From: Akkermansiaceae bacterium | GTDB lineage: Bacteria > Verrucomicrobiota > Verrucomicrobiia > Verrucomicrobiales > Akkermansiaceae | Assembly: GCA_903888515.1 (NCBI GenBank) | Contig: CAISTY010000055.1 | Span: 1-41,807, forward strand | Direction: 5' to 3' | Length of the DNA: 41,807 nt | Part shown: piece by piece, positions 32,879 to 41,807 of the stretch | Layout of the letters: each line of letters starts with the position of its first letter | Position numbering within the stretch: the first letter of the stretch is position 1 | The notes under the pieces: model-generated | The model's database searches: none | The model's input: only the letters and a program-made list of their open reading frames with translations | Told to the model about the DNA's origin: nothing | Translations under genes and position numbers: made by a program

Positions 32879-35053
32879 ATGAATCCCTCTTCTCCCCAAC
32901 AAAGCGAAACCGTGCTGCACGCGGTGGATTACTGGCAGGTGATCCGAAACCGCTATGGCATCATTCTCCTGACCTTGCTCTTGGTATTCATGACCGCTGC
33001 GGTCGTCACCTACGTGATGCCCAAGAAATACGAGAGCGAGGCGACCATCGAGGTGAAACCTCGATGGGCCGGCGTGTCGCCGCTCGGCCCGCAGATAGGC
33101 GACTCGGGTGCCAGCCGGATGACGCCCCAGTTCTTCGGCACCGAGTTTGAGAAGATCAAAAGCCGCAATTCACTTGAGAAAGTGATTGAAAACCTTGAAC
33201 TGGTCAGCCGCTGGAACGTGGACAAGGAAACCGCCTTCCGGATGCTCAAGGGAATCGTGAACACCCAGAATATCCGCGGCACGGATTTGATCTCCATCCG
33301 CGTGCGCCACTCCAACAAAGCGGATGCGAAGGATATTGCGTTGGAAGTCACCCGCGCCTACAAGAGCTACCGTGCGGAGATCGAGGGCCGGGATTCCGAA
33401 GTGATGCTTCACGAATTGAACCGGGCCGTCCGGGATCAGGAGGACAAGGTCGAGGAACGCCGCAAGTCTCTCGCAACAATCGTCCGCACCAAAGGCATCA
33501 TTTACAAGGGAGCCGACTCGTTTTACGGCCAATCCGGCGTGGATGAGGATCAGGGAGCACGGGAGGCGCTGCAGACGTTTCACAAGCTTGAGCAGGATAA
33601 AATGCAATTGCAGAGCCAGATCGACAGTCTGCTCAAGTATGACAGTGATCAATTGATGGTTTACGCGTCGGGGCTGGATCTGCCGGACAACATCATCCGC
33701 AATCTCTATCCGCTCTATCTGAACGAGAAGCGTCAGTTGGAAGGGCTCAAGATCAATGGTTTGGGTGACCGCCATCCCACGGTGCTTGCGGCGGTTGAAC
33801 AGATCAACAGCATGAAACGCAATCTCGATGAAGGAGTCGTGAATCTGCGGGCGACCTTGAAGGCCCAGTTGGACATGGCCTCGAACCGTCTGATCAGCGT
33901 CGAAGGGATGAAGGACTCAACGCGCGAGGATGCCATCAAGCGGGGTTTGGACGCACAGGATTACGTCGATGCGAAACGGGATTTCGAGACCGACCAGCAA
34001 CTGCTTCAAACGATGAAAATCAAGCAGATGGGGGAAAGCCTTATCGCCAAAATGCCGCCCCAGAGTGTCGAGGTGCATGATGAACCGGTGGTCGCGGATT
34101 TCCCAGCAAGCCCGAACGTGACTCTCAATCTGACGCTCGGTGCGGTGGTCGGCCTGATTTTCGGTCTCGGCATCGCGTTCTTCCTCGAATATATGGACAC
34201 TTCGGTGAAGAGTATTGAGGATGTGGAACGCTATCTCCAAGTGCCGGTGCTGGCGGTCATTCCGAAAGATATCGGACTGCTCCACAAACAAAGCGGCAAT
34301 AGTCCGGATGCCGAAGCCTATCGGATTCTCAGAACCAACATCGAATTCAACCGCAAGAATCCTGAAGACAACTCCATCACCGTGGTCTCCGGTGGAGCCG
34401 GCGAAGGGAAATCGACGACCTTGATAAATCTAGCGTATATTTGTGCCCAAGGCGGCTACACCACGCTGATGATTGACGCGGACTTGCGCCGTCCGCGGTT
34501 GCACACTTTCTTCAACATCAACAACTCGGTGGGGCTAACCAATTATCTGACCACGGAATTGATGCTGGAAGATGTGATCCTCCAGACGCCCGTGGACAAT
34601 TTGTATTTCATGCCATCGGGGATTTTGCCGGCGGATGCGGCGGGCATTCTCAATTCCCGCCGGATGTCGGAGTTGATTCAGGATGTGAAGCAGCGTTTCG
34701 ATTTGGTGCTGGTGGACAGTCCGCCGATTCTCGGGGTGAGTGACGCTTCGGTGTTGGCGAGTGAAGTGGACCTCACGATGATCGTCGTCCAACACCGGAA
34801 GCTGCCGCGAAACATGCTGCTGCGCACCAAGCAGGCGGTCGAGAATGTGGGCGGCAACGTCATCGGGGTGGTCCTCAACAATGTGGACGTGCGCAGTGAC
34901 AGCCAATACCAGTATTACACCAGCTATTACACCTACTACGCGCCTGCGGAAGGCCAATCCGGACCGGCGATGGTCAGCGCGACTACTTCTGCCGCCGCCT
35001 CGGCACACCCGCAGGGGACCGCTTCGCGGGGCAATGATTCCGAACTCTATTGA
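32879..35053 (+). CDS. Polysaccharide co-polymerase / BY-type tyrosine kinase
   Basis: A 724-residue Wzc-like protein. The Wzz domain is framed by two transmembrane segments (GIILLTLLLVFMTAAVVTYV near 29-48 and LTLGAVVGLIFGLGIAFFLEY near 415-436) with a periplasmic coiled coil between. The cytoplasmic kinase has Walker A GGAGEGKS (505-512), A' IDADLRRP (D533, D535) and Walker B LVLVDSPPILG. The tail carries a tyrosine cluster (seven Tyr between 677 and 687) that is the usual autophosphorylation site. Such kinases control chain length and export of capsular or exopolysaccharide. The Wza-like gene follows 20 bp later. No Wzb-type phosphatase gene is seen next to it. Confidence 0.93.
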   Translation: MNPSSPQQSETVLHAVDYWQVIRNRYGIILLTLLLVFMTAAVVTYVMPKKYESEATIEVKPRWAGVSPLGPQIGDSGASRMTPQFFGTEFEKIKSRNSLEKVIENLELVSRWNVDKETAFRMLKGIVNTQNIRGTDLISIRVRHSNKADAKDIALEVTRAYKSYRAEIEGRDSEVMLHELNRAVRDQEDKVEERRKSLATIVRTKGIIYKGADSFYGQSGVDEDQGAREALQTFHKLEQDKMQLQSQIDSLLKYDSDQLMVYASGLDLPDNIIRNLYPLYLNEKRQLEGLKINGLGDRHPTVLAAVEQINSMKRNLDEGVVNLRATLKAQLDMASNRLISVEGMKDSTREDAIKRGLDAQDYVDAKRDFETDQQLLQTMKIKQMGESLIAKMPPQSVEVHDEPVVADFPASPNVTLNLTLGAVVGLIFGLGIAFFLEYMDTSVKSIEDVERYLQVPVLAVIPKDIGLLHKQSGNSPDAEAYRILRTNIEFNRKNPEDNSITVVSGGAGEGKSTTLINLAYICAQGGYTTLMIDADLRRPRLHTFFNINNSVGLTNYLTTELMLEDVILQTPVDNLYFMPSGILPADAAGILNSRRMSELIQDVKQRFDLVLVDSPPILGVSDASVLASEVDLTMIVVQHRKLPRNMLLRTKQAVENVGGNVIGVVLNNVDVRSDSQYQYYTSYYTYYAPAEGQSGPAMVSATTSAAASAHPQGTASRGNDSELY

Positions 35054-35073
35054 AACCCTAACCGTTAACTTCT

Positions 35074-35637
35074 ATGAACCTCAAACGCATTGTCGCCGGG
35101 TTGTTTGCCCTTTTCTGCATGTCCGCACCGGTTTTGGCGCAGATCCAGGCCGGGCGGGCTATCATCATCACCATTTCCGGGGTGCCTACCGAGGAGAAGG
35201 CCCGCTTTGATGTCAACTATCCGGTTTCCGAATCGGGAATGATCAACATGCCTTTGATCGGCCAAGTGAAAGCCGCCGGCCTGAGGGCGGATGAACTGCA
35301 GGCGGTGTTGCAGTCGCGCTACAAGTCGGCCGGCATCTACACCCACCCGACGTTTCAAGTGATTGATTCGAGCGCAGGAAAAATCGTCGAACAATTGGTG
35401 GTGGTGGGTGGCCAGGTCCGCAGGCCCGGCCCGGTGCCATATAACAGGAATTTGACGCTCTATCAGGCGATCCAGAATGCCGGCGGCTCCACCGAGTTCG
35501 GCAGCATGAAACGGGTGAAGCTGATCCGCAATGGACAACAAAAACTGTATGATCTGACAATCTTGAAGTTCATGCAGATTCCGTTGGAACCGGACGACAC
35601 GATCGAAATTCCCCAGAAAAACTGGCTAAACGGTTGA
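35074..35637 (+). CDS. Short Wza-like polysaccharide export protein
   Basis: A 187-residue protein with a Sec signal (MNLKRIVAGLFALFCMSAPVLA). It has the Poly_export fold, with VSESGMINMPLIGQVKAAGLRADELQAVLQSRY, then one SLBB-like domain (VVGGQVRRPGPVPYNRNLTLYQAIQNAGG, KRVKLIRNGQ) ending EPDDTIEIPQ. There is no lipobox cysteine, and at 187 residues it is about half the length of E. coli Wza, lacking its C-terminal transmembrane helix. It is probably the periplasmic part of the export channel that works with the kinase upstream and the beta-barrel protein. Confidence 0.88.
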   Translation: MNLKRIVAGLFALFCMSAPVLAQIQAGRAIIITISGVPTEEKARFDVNYPVSESGMINMPLIGQVKAAGLRADELQAVLQSRYKSAGIYTHPTFQVIDSSAGKIVEQLVVVGGQVRRPGPVPYNRNLTLYQAIQNAGGSTEFGSMKRVKLIRNGQQKLYDLTILKFMQIPLEPDDTIEIPQKNWLNG

Positions 35638-35664
35638 TGGGATGTCGCCTCAGGAGTGGGTTGA

Positions 35665-36435
35665 ATGCTTGAAATCCCCGATGTGATTGTTGTGAAGCCG
35701 GGTGTGAATTTCCGAAGCGCCATGCATATGAGCATACAACGGGTGATGATCGGACTTGCCAGTGTCATGGCGTGGTTTCTGGCATCCCCGGCCGTGTCAT
35801 GGGCCATCGAATTACCCGCCGGGCCGCTGGCGAACCTGAAGGCCGAGGCATTTCTCAAACGGGAGAGCGCCCAGGCGGAGTTGTTAGCGTGGGCTCGCGG
35901 GCATCCGGAGCTGGCGATGGATGAATTGTTCCGGTATTCGAAGGTGGCCGATGATCCGGAGGTGCGGGAACGCTGCCTTGCCGTTCTGCATGAGTTGGTC
36001 AACGACGAATATCAGAAGGAGGGCGAGGGATTTATCGGCATCCGGATGCTGGAGGAAATTGCGAACGTGCCCGGAGATCCCAATCCCCGCAGCGTGATTC
36101 GGGTGATTCAGGTCATGCCCGACACCGCAGCGCAACAAGCGGGACTCCAACCCAATGACCTGATCGCCGGTTTGGGGGATCTGGTTTGGCGTGAGGGTGG
36201 CGTCACGCTGTTGTTCGGTGAGAAAATCCGTCAATTCAAGCCGCATGCCAAGGTCACGCTCAAGGTGTTGCGCAATGGCAATTTGATGGATCTCGAAGTC
36301 ACCTTGGGCAAGCGCCCGTTGTCTGCGGACAATCCGTTCCTCGATCCGCAGCAAATGGATCCCGCAGCCGCGGAAAAGGCCGCCAAGGATGCCTATTTCC
36401 GCCGTTGGCTGGAACGCCGGAAGTCGCCGAAATAA
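35665..36435 (+). CDS. Secreted PDZ-domain protein
   Basis: A 256-residue frame starting at ATG 35665 with an AGGAG 8 bp upstream. A later ATG at 35728 (MSIQRVMIGLASVMAWFLASPAVSWA) gives a more normal signal peptide; both are possible. A helical region (LKAEAFLKRESAQAELLAWA, repeat-like) is followed by a PDZ domain (~150-240): VIRVIQVMPDTAAQQAGLQPNDLIAGLGD and VTLKVLRNGNLMDLEVTLGKRP. No protease active site is present. It stands between the export gene and the C-terminal processing protease, which also has a PDZ domain, so it may help deliver envelope substrates. Confidence 0.8.
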   Translation: MLEIPDVIVVKPGVNFRSAMHMSIQRVMIGLASVMAWFLASPAVSWAIELPAGPLANLKAEAFLKRESAQAELLAWARGHPELAMDELFRYSKVADDPEVRERCLAVLHELVNDEYQKEGEGFIGIRMLEEIANVPGDPNPRSVIRVIQVMPDTAAQQAGLQPNDLIAGLGDLVWREGGVTLLFGEKIRQFKPHAKVTLKVLRNGNLMDLEVTLGKRPLSADNPFLDPQQMDPAAAEKAAKDAYFRRWLERRKSPK

Positions 36436-36521
36436 TTCCCTGCCGCATTTTGGAAATCGACATCCGTAAAACCTGTGGCATTTTTTTTGAAACATTTCCA
36501 ACCCCGTTCCGTTTGACATTC

Positions 36522-38762
36522 ATGACTCGCTCCTGGTTAAGAAAAGCCACCTCCTCTGCCGCGGTGGTCGTGCTCTCCTGTTCTGCATGGGCGCAGCAGG
36601 CGGATTTCAACGAAGTGGGCCGTCAAATGGCGATCATGCTGCAAAACAGCCATTTCGCCCGACTTCCCTTCAATGAGGAGTTGAGCCGGCGGTTTCTCGA
36701 GGATTATCTCAAGGATCTCGATTTCCAGCGGCTTTATTTCACCCAACAGGATGTGGACCAGTTCACACGCGACTATGGGGACAACCTTCACACGCTTCTG
36801 CTGCAAGGGAAATTCATGTCGGCGGCGAGCGATATCTATCGGGTTTTTGAACAGCGCGTGGAAGCACGTGTCGCCCAAACCACCAAGCTGTTGAATGGCG
36901 CCGAATTCGATTTTACCGCGGATGAGTCTGTCATGATGAGCCGGAAGAACACCCTGTGGCCTAAATCAGAGAAAATCGCAGTCGATCTGTGGCGTCTCCA
37001 GATCAAGGAGGCGGTGCTCGCCGAGGTGCTCCGTCGTGAATTGCTCACCAAACTCGCCAAGGAGCAGGGCAAAACGGATCCGGGCAAAGAGGACCGCAGT
37101 CCGAAGGATAAGGTCCTGCTGCGCTACAAGCGGTTTCTGAGCAGTGTCAAGGATGTGGATGAGGAGGAAATCGCGAACTATTTTCTCAGTGCGGTGGCCC
37201 GTGCTTACGATCCCCACACGGATTACATGAGCTTCCGGGAGATGAACCGCTTCAAGGACGGGATGAAAAACGAACTCGTCGGAATCGGCGCGCTGCTGCA
37301 AGCCGAAGAAGATGGAGCCACCAAAATCATGGGCATCGTCATCGGTGGGCCGGCCGATCAGGAGGGGTCATTGAAGCTCAACGACAGGGTGATGGCGGTG
37401 GACACCCTCAATGCCCGCAAGGCCGGGGACATGACGGATATCATGTTCATGAAAATCGACAAGGTGGTGGATTTGATCCGCGGCAAGGAGGGGACCTCGG
37501 TGGCGCTCAAGGTGGAACCTGCGGGCGGTGCGCCCGGCGAGACCAAGATTGTGGTGATCCAGCGGGGCAAGGTGGAATTGAAAGACGAACAGGCGAGCGC
37601 CGAGGTGATCGAAATGAAAACGAAAAAGGGTGCCGCCCGGCGCTTGGGGGTCATCACCCTGCCTTCGTTCTACGCGGATTTCGAAGAGGGTAAAGTCAGT
37701 TGCGCCAAAGATGTCGAACGTATCCTCAAACGCCTGATCGAAGAAAAAATCGACGGCTTGATTCTAGATCTGCGGAATAATGGCGGAGGATCGTTGGAGG
37801 AAGTCCGCCGCATGACGGGCTTCTTCATGGACCGCGGTCCGGTGGTGCAGGTGAAAAACACCCTCGGCCAGGTGCAGGTCAAGGATTCGGAAAACGGCAA
37901 ACCGATTTACAACGGCCCGATGGTGGTCATGACCGATAAGAGCAGCGCTTCCGCCAGTGAGATCCTGGCCGGCGCCCTGCAGGATTGCAACCGTGCGGTG
38001 ATCGTGGGTGACTCGTCCACATTTGGTAAAGGCACAGTCCAGCAACCAATGGACATCGGCCGCATGCTGCCGTTGTTTTCCGTTAGAAACCGGGCGGGTT
38101 TCCTCAAGGTGACCATCCAGAAATTCTATCGGCCATCGGGTTCCTCCACCCAGATGGACGGAGTGAGGTCCGATGTGGTGGTTCCCAGTTTGATGGACGC
38201 GCTGGAGGTGGGAGAGGCGTTTCTGGATCACCCGCTGCCCCATGATCGGATCCGCCGCGCCTCCGACTTTGAACCGCGTGACGCCCAAACGCTGTTTATT
38301 CCCAGTCTCAAGGAGTTGAGTCAGGAACGTCTCAACGCGAACAAGGATTTCGCCTATGTGATCCAGGATATCATGAAGACCAAGGATCGTCTGAAGACCA
38401 ATACCCTGTCCTTGAACAAGGCCGCCCGTGAAAAAGAACTTTTGGAGTCCGACGCCCAGCAAAAGGAACGCAACATCGAGCGCCGGGTGCGTTTCGAAAA
38501 AATGACCAAAGAGGACAAGGTCAATTTCAAGTTCTTCAAACTCAGGCTTGAGGATGTCGAGAAAGAGGCCCCGTTCAAGTCCTACGATCCTGCCGACGAA
38601 AGCGGCAGCTACATGCGCCGCGCCAAGGATATCACCGCGGATTTGGATGAAACCCCGAAATGGCCCACCGGATTGCACCCCGTCAAACGCGAGGCTCTCG
38701 CCGTGCTGCGGGATCTCATCGATCTATCGGAAAACGCCAGGATGGCGGGCTTGATCAAGTGA
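36522..38762 (+). CDS. C-terminal processing peptidase (Prc/Ctp, S41)
   Basis: A 746-residue protein from ATG 36522 (MTRSWLRKATSSAAVVVLSCSAWAQ, a signal peptide); the open frame extends to 36405 without a plausible signal. Like E. coli Prc it has a long N-terminal helical domain (RRFLEDYLKDLDFQRLYFTQQDVDQF), a PDZ region (GIVIGGPADQEGSLKLNDRVMAVD), and the S41 core with GLILDLRNNGGGSLEEV. The catalytic dyad lies in SSASASE (Ser) and TFGKGTVQ (Lys). A C-terminal DUF3340-like helical part follows. It acts in the periplasm, trimming or degrading proteins from nonpolar C-termini. Confidence 0.92.
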   Translation: MTRSWLRKATSSAAVVVLSCSAWAQQADFNEVGRQMAIMLQNSHFARLPFNEELSRRFLEDYLKDLDFQRLYFTQQDVDQFTRDYGDNLHTLLLQGKFMSAASDIYRVFEQRVEARVAQTTKLLNGAEFDFTADESVMMSRKNTLWPKSEKIAVDLWRLQIKEAVLAEVLRRELLTKLAKEQGKTDPGKEDRSPKDKVLLRYKRFLSSVKDVDEEEIANYFLSAVARAYDPHTDYMSFREMNRFKDGMKNELVGIGALLQAEEDGATKIMGIVIGGPADQEGSLKLNDRVMAVDTLNARKAGDMTDIMFMKIDKVVDLIRGKEGTSVALKVEPAGGAPGETKIVVIQRGKVELKDEQASAEVIEMKTKKGAARRLGVITLPSFYADFEEGKVSCAKDVERILKRLIEEKIDGLILDLRNNGGGSLEEVRRMTGFFMDRGPVVQVKNTLGQVQVKDSENGKPIYNGPMVVMTDKSSASASEILAGALQDCNRAVIVGDSSTFGKGTVQQPMDIGRMLPLFSVRNRAGFLKVTIQKFYRPSGSSTQMDGVRSDVVVPSLMDALEVGEAFLDHPLPHDRIRRASDFEPRDAQTLFIPSLKELSQERLNANKDFAYVIQDIMKTKDRLKTNTLSLNKAAREKELLESDAQQKERNIERRVRFEKMTKEDKVNFKFFKLRLEDVEKEAPFKSYDPADESGSYMRRAKDITADLDETPKWPTGLHPVKREALAVLRDLIDLSENARMAGLIK

Positions 38763-38781
38763 ACGCGGCTGTGGGGGTCTC

Positions 38782-39492
38782 ATGATGTCGGATATCGCCG
38801 AGAATCTAACGGAGATCATGCGGCGGATCACGGCCGCTTGTTTGCGGGCGGATCGGGATCCGGCAGCGGTCCGCTTGGTCGCCGTTTCCAAAACTTTTCC
38901 TGCGGAGACCGTGCGGGAAGCCAGCGAGGCGGGACAACTGCACTTCGGCGAGAGCCGGTTGCAGGAGGCGGAGCCCAAGATCGATATGTTGCCGGGTTCA
39001 CTGCACTGGCATTTCATCGGCAGGGTACAACGCAACAAGGTGCGCCGAATCCTGCCGCGCTTCGAAATGATTCATGCCGTGGATTCCTCCGCTGTTGCGT
39101 CCTTCATGGATGCAATCGCCAAAGAACTCGGGTTGTTTCCCAAGGTTTTTCTGCAGGTCAACATTGGCGCGGAAGCGTCCAAGGGCGGCTTCGATCCGGC
39201 GGTGCTGCGCACGGAATTGGCTGGTTTGTTAGCCTTGCAGCGCTTGGAGATCATGGGCTTGATGTGCATCCCTCCGGCCGGTCCGGATGCGGAGTCGGCG
39301 CGTCCCTGGTTTGTCGCCCTCCGGCATCTGCGTGACGACCTGGAGCGCGAGTCGGGCGTTGCGCTGCCCTTCCTGAGCATGGGCATGAGCGGAGATTTCG
39401 AGGTCGCCATCGAGGAAGGGGCCACCCATGTGCGCGTGGGTTCCACGATTTTCGGGAAACGCACCTATCAGATGGACGACGGGCCAGGTTGA
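38782..39492 (+). CDS. YggS/PROSC family PLP-binding protein
   Basis: A 236-residue protein. PLP-binding Lys37 lies in VRLVAVSKTFP; further family motifs are FGESRLQEAEPK, WHFIGRVQRNKVRRIL, FLQVNIGAEASKGGF, GLMCIPPAG, LSMGMSGDFEVAIEEGATHVRVGSTIFG. The family controls vitamin B6 and amino-acid homeostasis and has no known catalytic turnover. The family pattern HFGEN is HFGES here. It starts 20 bp after the protease gene and ends 16 bp before recG, so the three are likely transcribed together. Confidence 0.95.
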   Translation: MMSDIAENLTEIMRRITAACLRADRDPAAVRLVAVSKTFPAETVREASEAGQLHFGESRLQEAEPKIDMLPGSLHWHFIGRVQRNKVRRILPRFEMIHAVDSSAVASFMDAIAKELGLFPKVFLQVNIGAEASKGGFDPAVLRTELAGLLALQRLEIMGLMCIPPAGPDAESARPWFVALRHLRDDLERESGVALPFLSMGMSGDFEVAIEEGATHVRVGSTIFGKRTYQMDDGPG

Positions 39493-39507
39493 GCGCTAAA
39501 TCCCACC

Positions 39508-41580
39508 GTGATTTCCGCGTTCACCGATTTGGCGTTGTTGCGCCTGCTGTCATCCAAGGAGGTGGCGGCGTTGGCGGCGGCGGGATACCGAACCGCGGCG
39601 CAGTTGTTAGACCACCTGCCCAAGCGCCATGAGGACCGGCGGCGCTTCGATGCCTTTCCCAATCAGCCATCCGCCGCCGCCGTGTGCCTGCGTGGCACGG
39701 TGATCGATACGACCAGACGCCATTTCGGGCGCGGCCACGGGTTTTTCGAGGCGCTGGTCATGGACGGTTCGGGCGGCGTCTTCGGCTGCGGGAAAATCAC
39801 CTGCCGCTGGTTCCATATGGCGTTCATCCATAAACTCGTCGCCGCCGGCCAGGAAGTGGTCGTTTACGGCAAGGTCAAGGATTCTAACGGACGCTTGATC
39901 ATCGATCATCCGGAGTTCGAGATTCTCCGCGAGGACAACCCCGGAACCGAGTCCATTCATCTCGAGCGCATCGTCCCCATCTATCGGAATCTAGCAGGTA
40001 TCGCCCAGCGGCGCTTGCGCGAAATCATCCATCTGTTGCTCGTGCAAGCCGACCCCGCGACGCTGGCGCGGGGCATCGAGGTGGACCCGGCATCGCCGCG
40101 GGCCACAGCGCTGTGGCAGGCGCATTTCCCGGCTGCGATGGATCAAGCGCAGGCCGCCCGCCGCCGCTTCGCGCTCGAAGAGTTTTTCTTCATCCAGTTG
40201 AACGTCGCGTGGCGCAAATTGCGCCTCCAGGAACAATCCGGGCGTATCCTTGGCAAACGCACCACCTTGTTAGGAGCTTTTTACAAGAGTCTGCCGTTTG
40301 ACTTCACCGACGCGCAGAAGCGCTCGATCCGCGAGATCATCGCCGACATGCGCGAGCCGCGTCCGATGAACCGCCTGTTGCAGGGCGATGTGGGCTCGGG
40401 AAAAACCTTCGTCGCCATGGCGGCCATGTTGCTCGCGATCGATGCCGGTTGCCAGGCGGCCTTGATGGCCCCCACCCAGATTCTGGCGGAACAACATTAT
40501 CTGACATTCCGCCGATGGCTCGATCCGCTGGGTGTGCGCATCGCCCTGCGCACCGCCAACCGGGACGAAGCTGACCCTGCCGCATGGCTCGGCAAGGACG
40601 CGCAGATGATCATCGGCACCCACGCCTTGCTCTATGAGAACGCTCAGTTCGCGGATCTCGGACTGGTGGTCATCGACGAACAGCACAAGTTCGGCGTCGC
40701 CCAACGCGCTTCGTTGATCCAACGCGGCGTGGTGCCCGATGTGCTGGTCATGACCGCCACGCCGATCCCCCGCACCTTGACCATGACCCTCTACGGCGAC
40801 CTCGACGTCTCGCTGCTCGACGAGAAACCTCCCGGTCGCGGAAATATCATCAGCCGTGTGAGAGTGGGCGCCAAGCAGTCGGATGTCACCGCGTTTGTGA
40901 AATCTCAACTCTCTAACGGCCGCCAGGCCTATCTCGTCTATCCACTCGTCGAGGACAGTGAAACCCTCAAGGTGGAATCCGCCACCGCCGCCTGCGAAAA
41001 ATGGCGCAAGCGCCTGCCCGCCCACGAGGTCGGCCTGATCCATGGCAAGCTCCGGCCCGACGAGAAGGAGGCGGTCATGCGCCGCTTTCGGGAAGGCGTA
41101 ATCCACGCGTTGGTGGCCACCACCGTGATCGAAGTGGGCATGGACGTGGCCAATGCCACCGTCATGATCCTGCATCATGCCGAACGCTTCGGCCTGGCCC
41201 AACTCCACCAACTCCGCGGCCGCATCGGCAGGGGTGCCCATCAGGGATACTGCATCCTTCTAACGGATGGTAAAAACCCGGAAGCCCTCGAAAAACTCAT
41301 GCTGCTCGAACACTGTGCCGATGGCTTCGAAATCGCCGAAGCCGACCTCCGCCTGCGCGGCCCGGGCGATGTGTTAGGTACCCTGCAAAGCGGCCTGTCA
41401 GAGCTGCGCTTCACCGATTTCCTCGCGGACACCACCCTCCTGCGGCAAGCCCGGGAACTCGCCGACCGCGTCCTCACCGAGGATCCGCATCTGAATGGCA
41501 GCCACCGCGCCCTGCGCCCAACCATTCAAGAACTCCCAGGCGTCATGGATCACACGGGAACCCCATGTGCGCTAACTTAA
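39508..41580 (+). CDS. recG: ATP-dependent DNA helicase RecG
   Basis: A 690-residue protein starting at GTG 39508. The N-terminal wedge/OB domain (~55-150) contains CLRGTVIDTTRRHFGRG and GQEVVVYGKVKD. The superfamily-2 helicase core has LQGDVGSGKTFVA (Walker A at 293-300), APTQILAEQHY, DEQH (390-393), MTATPIPRTL, then VATTVIEVGMDVANATVMILHHAERFGLAQLHQLRGRIGRG, and the RecG-specific C-terminal FEIAEADLRLRGPGDVLGTLQSG. RecG regresses stalled forks and branch-migrates Holliday junctions. Length is normal for the family. Confidence 0.97.
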   Translation: MISAFTDLALLRLLSSKEVAALAAAGYRTAAQLLDHLPKRHEDRRRFDAFPNQPSAAAVCLRGTVIDTTRRHFGRGHGFFEALVMDGSGGVFGCGKITCRWFHMAFIHKLVAAGQEVVVYGKVKDSNGRLIIDHPEFEILREDNPGTESIHLERIVPIYRNLAGIAQRRLREIIHLLLVQADPATLARGIEVDPASPRATALWQAHFPAAMDQAQAARRRFALEEFFFIQLNVAWRKLRLQEQSGRILGKRTTLLGAFYKSLPFDFTDAQKRSIREIIADMREPRPMNRLLQGDVGSGKTFVAMAAMLLAIDAGCQAALMAPTQILAEQHYLTFRRWLDPLGVRIALRTANRDEADPAAWLGKDAQMIIGTHALLYENAQFADLGLVVIDEQHKFGVAQRASLIQRGVVPDVLVMTATPIPRTLTMTLYGDLDVSLLDEKPPGRGNIISRVRVGAKQSDVTAFVKSQLSNGRQAYLVYPLVEDSETLKVESATAACEKWRKRLPAHEVGLIHGKLRPDEKEAVMRRFREGVIHALVATTVIEVGMDVANATVMILHHAERFGLAQLHQLRGRIGRGAHQGYCILLTDGKNPEALEKLMLLEHCADGFEIAEADLRLRGPGDVLGTLQSGLSELRFTDFLADTTLLRQARELADRVLTEDPHLNGSHRALRPTIQELPGVMDHTGTPCALT

Positions 41581-41720
41581 GCCCGGTGCTTCAAAAGGTT
41601 CGAGATATGACCGCGGCCCCCTTATTCCATATTGCTAGGAAATTGCTTTTGGGGTGAAGGCCGTTGCAAGAGCCGGTGGCCGGACCCTGGTCTTTATACA
41701 CATCTTCTGGACCTCCTCTT

Positions 41721-41807
41721 GGTCGCGGAGCGACCGCACGATGGTAGCCGTGGGTTTCAACCCACGGTTTATGGCATCCCATGAGGGATCGCGTCGCGGA
41801 GCGACGC
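41721..41807. repeat. Cluster of three hairpins (interspersed repeat type)
   Basis: Three perfect hairpins lie within 87 bp downstream of recG: GGTCGC-GGA-GCGACC (41721-41735), CCGTGGGT-TTCA-ACCCACGG (41748-41767) and GCGTCGC-GGA-GCGACGC (41791-41807, reaching the window end). The first and third share the core GTCGCGGAGCGAC. The set looks like a composite repeat; it may continue beyond the window. From 41581 to 41720 nothing is recognised. Confidence 0.8.

Noticed and set aside
41688..41706. Resemblance to the Tn5 mosaic end used in sequencing adapters (TTATACACATCT shared)
   Set aside because: Only 15 of 19 positions match, and the flanking bases do not match adapter sequence, so chance is more likely than an adapter artefact.

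Overview
The window looks like a chromosomal segment from a Verrucomicrobiota-type (PVC superphylum) bacterium. This is inferred from gene style, not from a marker gene. The evidence is a hydrazine-synthase-alpha-like PD40 protein with CxxCH motifs, paired Tat-exported Gfo/Idh/MocA oxidoreductases beside a URO-D-family protein, a beta-barrel/tyrosine-kinase/Wza-like export set, many starts without a Shine-Dalgarno sequence, and palindromic intergenic repeats. DNA is GC-rich and most genes are closely packed.

Positions 1-15.1 kb are a DNA phosphorothioation (Dnd)-associated defence island. dndA (cysteine desulfurase, 10788-11924, +) is divergent from dndB (9546-10625, -), as in classical dnd loci. 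The genes after dndB are not dndC/D/E. The minus-strand run holds an AlbA_2/ATPase-like regulator, a frameshifted kinase-like gene, dinD, a small Lys/Ala/Pro-rich protein, a second DndB-like protein whose DGQHR motif has become DGSTR, and an HNH nuclease translationally coupled to it. A DndD-like SMC ATPase fragment enters from the left edge (+) and is followed by a 760-residue protein that appears to fuse a SAM methyltransferase, an HNH nuclease and a LexA/S24-type self-cleaving domain. To the right, a DNA phosphorothioation-associated putative methyltransferase (13046-15052) overlaps a small protein and a nucleotidyltransferase-like protein (toxin-antitoxin-like pair). No dndC or dndE is visible in the window.

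Positions 15.2-21 kb are an accessory and partly decayed region. It holds an AT-hook/winged-helix-like protein, a NERD-domain helicase, an unknown protein, a DUF2779-like pseudogene with TGA in place of a Trp codon, EcsC-like and cysteine-rich CWC proteins, and a broken secreted-protein gene. A 109-bp direct repeat contains the start of the NERD helicase gene and recurs 4.3 kb downstream, next to a fold-back repeat and two REP-like elements.

Positions 21-30.4 kb encode export-directed metabolism: the PD40/cytochrome-like protein, two Gfo/Idh/MocA oxidoreductases, a URO-D-family protein and a Tat-exported protein resembling L-fucose isomerases. Two divergent glycine tRNA genes (CCC and TCC anticodons) follow.

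Positions 30.8-41.6 kb look like core chromosome: a small secreted protein, an outer-membrane beta-barrel protein with a strong terminator, a Wzz/BY-kinase fusion, a short Wza-like export protein, a PDZ protein, a C-terminal processing protease, a PLP-binding YggS protein and RecG. The last 90 bases hold three hairpins of an interspersed-repeat type.
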